DNA of 64,000 nucleotides from Bryopsis sp. KO-2023 (taxonomy: Eukaryota; Chlorophyta; Ulvophyceae; Bryopsidales; Bryopsidaceae). The notes under the pieces are model-generated. The model was not told where the DNA came from. It saw nothing but the letters and a program-made list of their open reading frames with translations, and did no database searches. Position numbers and translations under genes: made by a program. Below, in pieces: positions 9,727 through 21,130 of this stretch. Within the stretch, counting starts at the first letter, position 1. The number at the start of each line of letters is the position of its first letter. The stretch is from NCBI GenBank assembly GCA_030272585.1, contig BSYQ01000007.1:4964001-5028000 (forward strand), written 5' to 3'.

Positions 9727-12644
9727 AAAAAAGAACGTAACTAGGCGAATCGTTGAGAATTAGGAAAGGGGGAAGGGGAAAGAACGGCCTCGGAATGGGG
9801 GGGGTAGTTGTTCAAGATATCAGGAAGGAGAACTATGTATATATATGTATATATATATACAAAGAGGGGATGAAACTGGGTAAATAGAAATTGCAAGAGA
9901 ACTCTAGGACAGGTGGGTTGGTATGAATGTCGATTAACGTGTTATTGGATGGCGAGCGGTATGGTGACTGTGATTTGGTGTTGTATGTTTCTTTTGTTTT
10001 TGTATGTTTTTTTTGTTTGTTGCTTTTTTTTTGGACTGGGATTTGGGATTATGGGGAGGGAAATAGGGAGGGGGGGGGTCGAGTCCCATCGAGTATTGTT
10101 TTTCGGTAAGGGGGGGTTTGAGGAGAGAAGAACAAAACCAAAGTTAGAAAAAAAAATCATCAAACAAAAATGATTTCTGTTCGTGGTCTTTTCGGTCTTT
10201 TTTTTTTTCTGGTGGTGGTGGTGGTGAGATTCCGAGTGTGTGTGGTTTTTCTCTTTCTTTTTGTTTTTTGTTGTTCATATGGACCCATTCAGATTCCATT
10301 GTTGTTTGATATCGATTGAATCAATGATTTTCTGTAGTTTCTCGACACAAAATGGTACCTCCTGGAGGAGGAGTGGGTGAAGGGAAAAAAAGAAAGAAGT
10401 TGAAAAAAAAACAAAAAAAAAACAGGGAGACTTGCTCAAGAAAATCTATATTTTTAAAAAAACTTTTTTAAAAAAGGTTGAGAAAAGGAAGAAGAAAAAA
10501 AATTACATAATAAGACCTCTTCGTGAGTTGAGCGTGAGCACGTAATTTATTTTCTTTTTTTTATTATTTTTCGGGTTGGAAGATGGTCGATTCAATTTTG
10601 CATTTGGAACAAGACTTGACAAAAGAAAACGAAAGAAATCCTGATATAGTTCAAGCAAGACGGAGATATTTATCTACATAGATATCTTAAATATATGTAC
10701 ACAAATCTATTTATATACTCTTGGCAAATTTGGCCCGATGGGAGTCTGCGGCCTGTGGAGGATGATAATAATATTATGGGATTTCCCCTTTTGACAGAAA
10801 AAAGTGTTTTGGCGTAAATGGACTTGATTGTAACGAGATCTCTGGGTCGCGATAATTAAAATAAAATAAAAAATTCGTCCCGAGTTGCTTTTAATTCCAA
10901 GAAAAAGTTGAAATGAAGCAAAAGGTGTCGGTGGTGTGGGGTCCAAAGTTTCAAAAAGAGGGGACTGTAGAAGGAAAAAAATAGAAATCGATATTTTTGT
11001 AGAGTTGTTTGAATATGTCTGCTGTGCGTCCGTAAAGTACATTCATGGTGGATAGATATCGATGACTTTTTTTTTGTTTTTTGGGAGGGGTGTTCTTCCT
11101 GGAAAAATCTTCTTTTGTCGTTTTTCGCTCTGTTTCGTTTTCCTCTCTTTTTTGGTAGGGCATTTTCTGGGATTTTTTTTTTCCTTTTTCTGTTGCTGTA
11201 TTTCCTGCTTTGGCAAGGTCATCCAGGGAACGAGAAAGGAGGGAATGCAGACAAAGGCTGCAAAAGCATCTGAGGTGTTGTTCGACTGAGATCCTCCTGA
11301 CCTTGGTTTATATAAATATATATATATTGGCACTTTTGTGGTTTACCCACCCCCCTCTTTTTTCCTCATTATCTCCCTCACAATCGAACAAAAGATTACA
11401 CTGAGGCTCCATGTAGGATTTGAGAGCACTGGGTAGGAAACACTGGGAGTCAAGGGGGACCCCCCCTGGGCCCGCCACCCACAAGGGTTGGACACAGTTA
11501 TCGATTTTCTCTCTCCAGCCATATTCTTCTCATCATCTTCGCAATAAGATGGAAGGTCGCACTGTTACAATGATTATACCAAAAAGCCCAAACACACCCA
11601 AAAACTGGCATTGCGCGGACATGGGCAATGGACGTAGGCACCGTGTTTCCCCAATCATCAGTCATTTGCCCAACCCCTAACGAAATCTCATTTCTATCCT
11701 CAATTACCAACCCCAAAGAGAGAGACAGAGAGAGAGAGAGAGAAAGCAGCTTTCCTGCCTTGTGACAACATTGTTGGTTTGGTTCGAATACAGTCCCCCC
11801 CAGAGACAACCGCACAAAGTATAAGTATTTTATATATTGAAAAATGATACCAATGGCAGTATCATGCAAGTCTATACTCTTGTGTTTTTCCACTCACACC
11901 AGTTATGATGCACCAGTGTGACTGCTTACCACGGTGTCGTGACTTTAAAAGCAACTCATATATATCGCATGAAGCCCCTGAGGTTGAGGTTGAGGTTTGA
12001 GGCTAGTGCCAGCAAGCACAAAGAACAAGATGACGTACGAAATTGAGCTCCCTTGTGAAAAGAAAGCTACACGTATCTGTAGCAGATGGTCTTTGTGAAT
12101 TATTGTTTTGGATGAAATTGACAAACCTGATGATGTGCCAAGTAAAGTTACTGAGCTTGGCATATCACTAGGTAGTTTCAAAACAAGTGCGTTTTCCCTG
12201 CAGCACGGCCACAAATCCTCCATGGAGGATATTGATTCAAGGTGGCAAGGGGGTCCAGTTTTGTTTTGTGTCTTAACTAATTCTGTGACCAACGAACACA
12301 GGGAGCAAAGTCTCCTGTTGTGTCTTCTATTCAACAATGGTAAACCAATTTGGGTCTTGAAAAGTCTCGACAAGGTCTCGACTTTGGAAGCAACCGTCGG
12401 GTCAACAGCCGCCTTCGCAGGCGAGTTCTATTCTTGTTCGTAGATCTATTGGCACCCATATCATTCGTGGCCGGGAGGCTTTCGGTGCTCGAATCAGCAT
12501 GCCCAGCTGTGACGTGGTGGGTTCCCCATTCTCCTGAAGTCCCCCACAAGAGTGGCGGCTGTGTCGACTCTTGCCCTGGGTTCTGGGGTTTGAATGCATG
12601 GGTGAAAACAGGAGGTAGTCGGGGAACAGGTCGATCACTTGACG
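9727..12644. other. Long intergenic region, no supported gene
   Basis: About 2.9 kb between the J-domain gene and the Pumilio gene. It holds T-rich and A-rich tracts, a (TA)n-type run at 9837-9860, an (AG)n run at 11716-11743 and an AT-rich box near 11308-11327. Overlapping open frames on both strands at about 11945-12640 look slightly protein-like but carry no family I recognise and no clean splice framework. They could be a 5' UTR or a decayed repeat. Confidence 0.4.
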
Positions 12645-15547
12645 ATGGAGGTACCCCCCCAGGAAGCCTCTATGCCTTCGATAAGAAAACTATGTCCCGA
12701 ACAGCGAAAGAGAGCAACCCCAATCTTCGGAGACCCCAAGTCGCCTTTCGCCCCACCGCCAGGATCCTATAGGTCGCTTCCAGCTGATTCCACGGTGCCA
12801 GGCACGAAAGCCATGGCCCCTTTCAACGCTCTCGAGTTTTTCAGAAAACTCAGAACCGAACTAAGTTCAGCTCGAGAATCACCCTCCTCAATGTCGCAAG
12901 GGGACGAAGTACGTTGGATGCCTCTCGAAAATCGCGACTTTTTTGTTCAACAGTGTTTTTTCCTGTTTCTTACGAGAACTGCATGTCTCTAGTTCAAGGA
13001 AGAAAACATTCCGTGCGCTATCGCGGAGCTGAAAATTGACGATTCCTACGGTAAAACCAAACAATTTGAGCTTTCAGATGCCTGCAAACCCACTCAGCCC
13101 GCCGTTCAAACAGTCGGAGCGGAGATCAAGCTCCAAACCACCCCCAACCGGAAGGTTACTTTTCAGTCCGTTTGTGTCCAGCCACTTATCTTTGGAGCGC
13201 CCATGGTAAATGTTAGTAGCCTTGCTGTCCGAATAATTTCTCTTGAGCTATGGACCGCAGGCGGAGAGCCACGTAAATTCAAGGATCCAACTGGGCGGCA
13301 TATTTGATGTTGCTTCAAGCACAAGTCCCAGAGCTGTGATTCAAACCGATGTGGAGATACAGAGCGCAACAGAACGTCTGGACCAAAACCTTGAGCCAGA
13401 TGCATGTCGCCCCCCCTTCGACAGCATATGCTCCCTGCGAGAGTTGAACCCAGGAAAACAGAAAGAGAAGTTCGAGCTGTCGGCTGACGCCCCGTCCTAT
13501 GAGCTGCCGACAAATAATTCCAATCCACTGAATCGTTTCACCGCATCACGCAACAAGGAAGGACACCACCTGAAACCCGTCCAACATGTCAAGCAAACAC
13601 CCCGCTTCGATCCTGAGCTTTCCGTTCAAATGCAATATCACATGCACCGCAACCAGCTGATGAGAGCAGCCACGAATCAGCAGATAGACGTGTACAATGC
13701 CCAGGTAAACGCGAGAAACCAGCTAACGGCCTTGCTCCAGACTTGGGCCTCGGCAAGCTCCCAGACGTCAAATGTGCCGCCAAGTCGATACATGGGGTTT
13801 CAGGCCCCCAGCGCACCCGTGCCCTCTTACATGGGGATCTCGCTCTCTCCTGGCGGAATGGGAAACATAATGCGCAGTGGCTTTCAGTCGCAGACGTTCC
13901 AGGGGGGGCTTCCTGGAACATCGGGTTATGTTTATCCACGCAGAGCCATGGACACAGCAAGTCAAGCTCAAGCTATGAGCGCAGCCCAAGCCTTGATCAA
14001 TGCTGCGGTCCAAGGAGCACAGATGGCCCTTGCAAGAGACACAGCCTGCACGTACAAAGAGGTATTTGAGTGGGCAGTTCTTGTTGCTATTTGTTTAAAA
14101 GGGACCAATTCAACGTTGAGCTTCAAGGTAACGAATTCTGCAGGAATCCCCCCTTGCTTCGGACTCTGCGGAAGAGTACGAGGAGCGTTGCGCCTACAAC
14201 GAGAACGGTGTTGAAAGAGATACACCCCCAGCCCGTAGCCTTCTCCTCGAGGAGTTTAGATTGCACAAGCATGCTACGCTGCGCTTGAAGGTAAGGGATG
14301 CTCGCCTTTAGTTATTTCTTGGATTGCATGCAGTGATTGGTTTCAACAGGGGTTGAGGCGGGTGCGATTGCTGCGCAGGACATTTTTGGACATTTAGTTA
14401 TGTTCGGTCAGGACCAGCAAGGAAGCCGTTTCATTCAGCAGCAGTTAGAAGTCGTGTCGCCACAAGATTTTTCGACAGCATTCGACGAGATACTTCCCGA
14501 ATGCCTGGTTCTGTCTAACCACGTGTTCGGGAACTACGTCATCCAAAAGCTCCTGGAACATGGAACTCCCGTGCATGCATCTCTGCTAGCACATTATTTC
14601 AAGAACAACGTCCTAGACCTGTCGCTGCACATGTATGGCTGCCGCGTGATGCAAAAGGCACTCGAAGTTCTCGACCTGAAGGGGAAAATGAAGCTCGTGC
14701 AAGAGCTCGAGGGACACGTCTGGACTTGCCTCAGAGATCAGAACGGGAACCACGTCATCCAGAAATGTGTTCAGTGCATTCCCTCGAAGCTGATTTCCTT
14801 CATAATCGATTCTTTGCTGCACCAAGTCCGACCCTTGGCAACGCACCCTTATGGCTGCCGCGTGATTCAAAGGCTTCTGGAGTACTGCGATGATCCCATG
14901 AAAAAACGAATCGTCGTGGAGGAGATTCTCCATAACACTGAGCTTCTGGCACAAGATCAGTATGGCAACTACGTGGTTCAACACTTGATTGAGCACGGAG
15001 CTCCCCACGAGCGACAATGCGTCATCCATCGCTTGAAGAACGATATCGTCGCATTCAGTGTTCACAAGTTCGCAAGCAACGTGGTTGAGAAATGTCTCGT
15101 CTTTGGCACTCAACACGAGCGATGCATGCTGCTGACCGGGATGTTGCGCTCGGATTCCCAATCCACAGAGAACAGCGAGCCAATACACGAAATGATGAAA
15201 GACCAATACGGCAACTATGTGGTCCAAAAACTTCTGGAGGTAGGTGTTGCAGCAAAAAGCCGATGGTTTTAAATTGTGTAATTCCAGTACTGGCCGTCCT
15301 GATCTGTCACGCAGCCGTGACTCTATGAGTACCGAAAGGCAGGCGCGATCGGGTATGTTAGCAGGCCACCGATAGATTCTCGTGTTTTGGTCAGGTGTGC
15401 AGCGATGCTCAACGTGAGACGCTTTTGAACTGCATTCGAAGCCACTTGCATGCTCTAAAGAGGGTGACGTATGGAAAGCACATTTTGGCGCGAGTGGAAA
15501 AGCTTCTGGCGACTGGAACTCGTCTGTGTGTGTGTAATTCCGATTAA
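12645..15547 (+). CDS. Pumilio/PUF-family RNA-binding protein
   Basis: Six exons: 12645-12908, 12993-13205, 13261-14061, 14144-14290, 14379-15239, 15395-15547. Every phase is 0 and the product is 812 residues. The C-terminal third is a Pumilio homology domain. It opens with a RSLLLEEFR stretch, then PUF repeats with the usual recognition helices: [90 protein letters not shown] and [13 protein letters not shown], ending in [13 protein letters not shown]. That is the canonical set of eight. Such proteins bind UGUA-type sites in mRNA 3' UTRs and repress or localise the mRNA. The first 400 residues are Gln/Ser/Pro-rich and probably disordered. The start codon is the first ATG of the open exon; an upstream exon cannot be excluded. 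Confidence 0.93.
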
Positions 15548-15709
15548 AATATAAAGTACCCCAAACACATTCATAAGGTAGAAATCCCGTGTCCACAACT
15601 AGGTGATGTCAGAAAATCCCCTTTTTCGAATGATATATCCGGACTAGCAAAATGAAAACGTAAATCCCGACCTCGCCTAGATGCTCCCTCATATGGCAAA
15701 TTCAGCAAA

Positions 15710-15731
15710 AAATAAAAATAAAAATAAAAAG
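15710..15731 (+). repeat. (AAAAAT)n simple repeat
   Basis: Short A/T-rich tandem run close to the 3' side of the LINE remnant. In element orientation it reads as T-rich, so it is not an obvious poly(A) tail. Confidence 0.6.
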
Positions 15732-15759
15732 GAATGACGAAAATATACTAAGACCCAAA

Positions 15760-17640
15760 CTCAAATCCATGCACTGTCCGAAAAGTCAGTGAAAAATCCA
15801 ACCTCGTCCAAACGAACCCTCCCACGATCCCGATAAAAGAAACGAACATAAAAATATAGAAAAGAAAGTTGAAAAGAAAAATAACCCAAAACCCCAGAAA
15901 ATGCTACTGTTTCAAGATAGTAAGAATTAATTGCCCCCAACTGCCAAAGCTGAAAAAAGAGCCCAGTAGTTCCCGTCCCCGCAGTGAATTTGTAAGAAAT
16001 CCCAATCCCAGTGTTCCGACTCCTTAAGACTTTCTGACAGTGAAATCCGATGTGCCCTAAAAGCCGGGCACTCCATAAGTAAATGCCATCTGGATCCAAT
16101 CACTCCCTCCTCACAATGTTCACACGTCGCATTATCATTTATCCCTATTCTGTGAAGATATTCGTTAGTTGGGAAATGACCACTAAGAAATCGAAGAGCA
16201 CAAACAGTAGCCCAATTGGAAAGAGCCCGTGCCCACTTTAGATTAAACAAGAAAGAGGGAGTTTCCCCATTCACCAAGAGAAGGCCTGGATCCACTTGGG
16301 CAGACTGAGTGTCCCATACTTGTAGTGTTTCCAGACCAGTCCTTTAATCAATGCAAGATTCGCTGGAAAATCCCATTTAGCCAAAAGTTCGCTTCCCTGT
16401 GCGGGAAACCAAACAGAGGCTGCTTTTGCTGCCTCATCCGCTGCTTCGTTTTCCTCCACTTCGCAATGGCTTGGTGTCCACACAAAAGTCATATTTGTGG
16501 TTGCACTCACCTCTCTCACCATGTTACGAACTTGCGTCACTGACTTGAGAACCCCTTTCAATCCTTTCAACGCTCGAAGTGCTCCTTGAGAATCGGAGAC
16601 AATATTCAACTGTGCACAGGTCATTCCTTCAGTTTGAAACACAAATAACGCCAGCTTAATCGTGCTGCTCCCCAGTCCATTGAGATTGGCCTGGAAAACT
16701 CGACCCGAGCTTTCGTTTCCTCGAAATAGTATCGCACCAGCACCTGCCACTTGTGTTGTCACAGATCCATCTGTAAAAAACCAAAGGGTGTTCTCTGGCG
16801 AATCCCTCCTGAGATTGAAATTCAATAGTTTATATTGCCCTCTCCATATTTTCCGCGCTCCGACCCAACTCCGCAATTGAAATTCGCGCTGGCAAGTCAA
16901 ATGCCCATGATGGTGAGTCAAACTGGGTGACACAATCAATACCGTCCCACAAATTCTGCGCTACTGAAGTCCTCGAAAGTGCACGCACTTCTCTCTGTAT
17001 CATATCTAAGAATCCACCATCACTCAGCCCACTTGGTGCCAAGCCCTTCCCGTGTTTTAGCGAATTACAATGATGGAGGACGACCATTGCACCCATGCGC
17101 AAAATTCTGTCGAGTTGTGTTAATATTCCTCCATTTGCAGTCACCCCACACCATGCGACTATGCCATAGAAGAGTTTTTGGACTACACACGCATGGACAA
17201 TCTTGGACAATTGTTCAGGATGTATCCCCCACCTTGCTCCACGGAGCTTCCGAAGTATCATCAAACGAGTCATACACTCCTTCGAGGTTATCCGAATATG
17301 ATCTTTCCAAGATAGGCGTTCATCAAACCATACTCCCAAATACCTGAGTGTCGAGACTTTTGGAATTATTTGGCCCTCCAAACGTAAGTTGCCGGGAGAA
17401 TCACATTGATTTCTCCTTGTAATCAACATCCAACAACTCTTTTCCGGAGAAAATTCCAATCCCCATTGTTTGCTCCAGCTCCCCACTGTGTGCAAGGCCT
17501 CATGTATGGACCTCCAACTAGTCTCATTATCAACCTCCATTTACCCAAAGCATCTCGTGGACGACATCTTCGCCAGTCAGACTTTCCGTCCACTAACAGC
17601 GGAATTGAGTGGAACCCCAAAATTCGAGTGCTGATTTATC
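15760..17640 (-). mobile_element. Decayed 5'-truncated non-LTR retrotransposon (LINE) with RT end, RNase H and CCHC
   Basis: Minus-strand blocks in order. 17540-16830 is the thumb end of a reverse transcriptase (SWSKQWGLEFSPEKS, LRYLGVWFDERLSW, then many RT C-terminal features). 16939-16271 is an RNase H domain (WFFTDGS, IVSDSQGALRAL, WTPSHC and NEAADEAAK). 16295-15927 is a CX2CX9HX4C knuckle after FPTNEYLHRIG. The three blocks lie in different frames, so at least two frameshifts are present, and the RT fingers/palm and any ORF1 are missing. The RNase H catalytic Glu position appears as Lys (STIKLAL where A/S..E.LAL is expected). The RT-RNase H order fits I-like LINE clades. It lies between the convergent side of the Pumilio gene and the gene at 18.1 kb. 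The exact element ends are not visible. Confidence 0.85.
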
Positions 17641-18079
17641 AAAGATTTTTTTCTTCTTGCATATCTTTCTTATATTCTCTAATCCACTGCTCTGGACGGA
17701 GGACATCGGGTTGCGATACAACATGAGAAACTACCGACTTGGAGCAAACAAAACACACAAAAATTCGAAGTGTGCGTGCAGGAAAGCGTGCCGCCTTGTT
17801 GAACGAAACGAGACAAACCGACGCCCAAGAAATGCTGTTGAATACGGCAGTTTCGGAAAGCGCCAGAAAGTAAAATCTCGTCCGACAGGAATTTGTGTGC
17901 GTGTGTCGACGTCAGACCTCCAGGTTGTGATGGGAGGGAGCAAAACAGGTGGGTGAGGCGGAAAGAATAGGTTCTGGGGACAAATATCGCTGAAAGAATT
18001 TTGTAGACAAGGGCTGGTAGCAGTCGAGAGTTCGTGTTTGTTCGTTTGAATACAAAAGAGTTCCTTCCGTGCGCTGATA
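17641..18079. other. Promoter-side region of the 18.1-kb gene
   Basis: About 0.4 kb between the LINE remnant and the start codon at 18080. No supported coding sequence on either strand. Confidence 0.4.
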
Positions 18080-19659
18080 ATGGCAAGAGGTGTGACTGCC
18101 CCAAGCAATCATTCTGCTGCGACTGGAGAGAAGACTGTCCCTAAAGTGAGTTTTCGTTTCCTAGATATAGATGTATGTTCCAAGTTGTTGATGCGCGCTT
18201 GCGCTACCCAAGGTGAAGGAATTCTTACACTTTTTGTTCGCATCGCAGAGGCGTTTCCGTGGAAAGATTCCGTTGAAGCCCAAAGGGGCGCTTTGTTCGC
18301 TGCTTCCTGTTGAGGTCAGTCTGGGCGTTGGCGAAGATCCTATGAAAAAGCTCGTTGTCGGTCCGGGTCAATACGTTCTTGACACATGCAACCGTTCCGT
18401 GTGGCATTTGTTTGCGTCAGGCATTTCCTCCCTCTGTAAACCTCGCATCGCTCTGAATTGTTTCTGTGTGTGTGTGTGTCTTTTGGGGGATTTGCAGAGA
18501 CAACGGCCCACGACTGGACACAGTCTCGCGGTATGACACTTGGCTTCTTTTTCTAGGTCGCTCTGATTGCTTTTCAAGTTTCTTTCGACGTTCGTTCGAT
18601 ATCTGTGTGTTACCCAAACGTACATTTTTAACGGTGTTTCAGGCGAGCGTCAACCCTTTCAGCAGCGTCCCTCGAGTGATTCGCACGCGGATCGAGCGTG
18701 CGACGGAGCCCCGTCAAACCCGAAAAGCGAAGAAGGTCGCTGACGTGGGAAACGTTGAACAGAAAAACCAACCTCTCGCGCGTAGTTCTAGCGGCAAGGT
18801 CGCCCTTGGGCCGTGGTAAGATTTCGGAAATGAACTTGGAACGTCAAGATTGAGAACCTATACTTTGGGGGCTATTTTATTTATTTTTTCTTGGTTTCAC
18901 CACAATCTTTCATTTATCCAAGTTTTAACCTCACTTTTGGTGATCGCAAATGGATTTCCAAATCAATTAGCCACTGTTGGGTTTTCTTGCATTATTGCTG
19001 CTTTGCTACCAACCCGGTTCATTATTTCGAAGAAAACAGCTATCCATTTTGTACTCGAAAAAAACCCAAATACTTTGGAAACCTAATGGGGAGACGATTT
19101 GAAACGCAGCATGTATCTACACCAACATTGCATTCAATAAAGAATCGAAGCATCGTAGGGTGCGGTTAGAAATTTACACCTGGGCATCTCGCTAATCACT
19201 GATTGGGTAGTAAACAGAAAGATTTAAACTAGCTCCTCTCAAGATTTCCCAACCCAAAAGGGGGGACTTGGGCCGTATTCGCTCATCAGAGAATTTTGTC
19301 GCAGGAGTGGGCCTTTTGGAAGTACCTCTTTTTCGGACGAGGAGCTACCTGTTTTGTACCTTGACAGGTCTGGCAGTGCCCACTTGGATCTGGACGACAA
19401 AGCCATGGGGGATGCCCAACAGCAAGAAGCCAAGAAACAAGCCAGCAGTGGGGCTTCGAAAAAGGCAGGTCACATCGTGGCCCAGGCAGCCGCGCTGCAA
19501 GTGCCCTTGTCAAACAAGGAGCATAAGGTCCATTCGATGGAGATTTCGCATTTGCAGTCAAAGCCACTTGCGAGGGACACCGTGAGGGGGGGGGCTCACT
19601 CCAAAAAGGGTCACGTCAGCAACAGGGTCGGAGTTATCAACCAGCCACGAAGGAGTTGA
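18080..19659 (+). CDS. Unrecognised five-exon basic protein
   Basis: Exons 18080-18145, 18249-18314, 18498-18530, 18643-18815 and 19305-19659 chain with matching phases and good GT-AG sites to a 230-residue protein starting MARGVTAPSN. I do not recognise it. The first 115 residues are strongly basic (e.g. RRFRGKIPLKPKG, RTRIERATEPRQTRKAKK). The middle has a short acidic patch (FSDEELPVLYLDRSG..HLDLDD). The C-terminal part is Ala/Gln/Lys-rich and ends in a basic tail. There is no signal peptide or membrane segment. The profile would suit a small nuclear or nucleic-acid-associated protein, but that is inference from composition only. Codon structure and splice sites make it a real gene rather than a chance frame. 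Confidence 0.6.
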
Positions 19660-21130
19660 AAGCGTTCAAACGAGAAATGGGGGAAAAAAAACCGTCGATG
19701 TGTATACTAATATATGTTTTAGACTGCACACTTTTGAAGCCAAAAAAGAAAGAGATATATATATATATATCAGAGGAGTTTCTTTGAAAACAAAAAAAAG
19801 AAACTGACGATGGCTGGAAGTGATGAAATTTTGAGTCGGATGGATGGATGGATTTTCATGGGGAAAATATGAGTGTGTATTTGTGTGTATGTGTGTGTGC
19901 GTTGAAAGAACGTCCCAGGGTTTAAAAAAAAAAAAAAAAGCAGCCCGCAGAGCAGGAGGAAAATCATCAGTCGGAAAAAAAACTAAGTGTGTATCCTTTT
20001 TTTTTTTTTTGCTTTGTATGAATGTGTCGTTTTATCTTTTTTTTCCTCGATTGGTCCCTTTTTTTTGTGGATTCTCTCGAGATTTTCCGTTTTTAGCCAT
20101 GGCCGGGGGTGGAGCATTTTTTTGTTCACACTTGCTGGTTTGGTTGTATGAGTAATGTATGCAAAAAAGACAAAAGAAAAAATGCTTCGTGTGTAGGTTG
20201 GGCTATGATGAGAGTTGTTTTTGTTACATTCTTGAATATTTGTTGGGAGGGCCTGGGTGTTTTTTGCCAATCAGAGGAAAAGGAGTTGATATTGGATGGA
20301 CTTTTTGGTGTATGGGTTGGTAAGATAAGGAAGATAAGATGGGCTGTGTGAAGGACAGGAATATGTGGAACATATTCACATCATGGATGGATATGATGTA
20401 TCTGTTTCAAGCATTTTTTTGAAGTGCTAACCAAAAAAATATATCTTTTAGTCTACTGCTGAAGAAATTCTTCCTGTCCAATATCTTCCTTTTTGTGCAG
20501 ATTCATTGCCAAAACATCCACATAATCCCCGAAGGGGTTTTTTATGCCACATCCACATAATACCCAAAGGGGTTTTTTATGCCACACTCTTTATGTGACC
20601 CAAACCCTTGACCAATGGTTTCTTTGGGGGGGAAAAGTTCAACAGCACTTCACAGCAGGTTGAATACTCAGTAACTTTTCGTACTCTTCGTAGATGATTA
20701 ACTGAACCGAACAGCGGTGTGTTTTCCTCGCGGCTCAAATAAAACTTCGATCAGCAAGCAGCTCCAGGAGCGACGAAAAAGAAAATCCAACAAAATAAAC
20801 TGTGATTCCACAAACTCACAACACCATTTCCAATGACTAAGTGAATATATTTACAGGGGATCTATCAATGTTGTGTTCTGAACCTTTCTGAACTTGAATC
20901 GTTGAAAATCTTTTCCTTTTTCCCTAAAAATTGGGCCACAGACAGTGTCCAGAGCCAATTTTAACCTAGAAAAATGAAAAACACACTGCCCAACAGCACA
21001 AAATCAGCACCAAATCAAACAATGGCCCCCCAAAATGGCCCCCACTGTCCGGTGCTATGAAAAACTGCCGACAGCTAAGAACCAAAAGCATGCATTGCCA
21101 TTCTCCACCGGACGGTACCGTCTCCGAGTC
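19660..21130. other. Intergenic region between converging genes
   Basis: About 1.5 kb between the 3' ends of the 18.1-kb gene and the 21.1-kb gene. It holds a (TA)n run (19753-19770), GTGTGT-rich sequence near 19870-19900, A17 at about 19923 and T runs, and the tandem pair at 20515-20584. I see no gene. Confidence 0.5.
20515..20584 (+). repeat. Two 35-bp tandem units containing CATCCACATAAT
   Basis: Two adjacent 35-bp copies differing at two positions (CATCCACATAATCCCCGAAG against CATCCACATAATACCCAAAG, then an identical GGGGTTTTTTATGCC part). The first 12 bases recur almost exactly in the duplicated repeat at 51957-52177, which suggests a dispersed family. Confidence 0.75.

Noticed and set aside
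11771-11800. GGTTCGAAT that looks like a tRNA B box
   Set aside because: No A box at the right distance and no cloverleaf pairing; an AG microsatellite lies where the tRNA body should be.
12350-12772. Plus-strand frame overlapping the Pumilio first exon
   Set aside because: It is in a different frame from the Pumilio exon chain and has no similarity.
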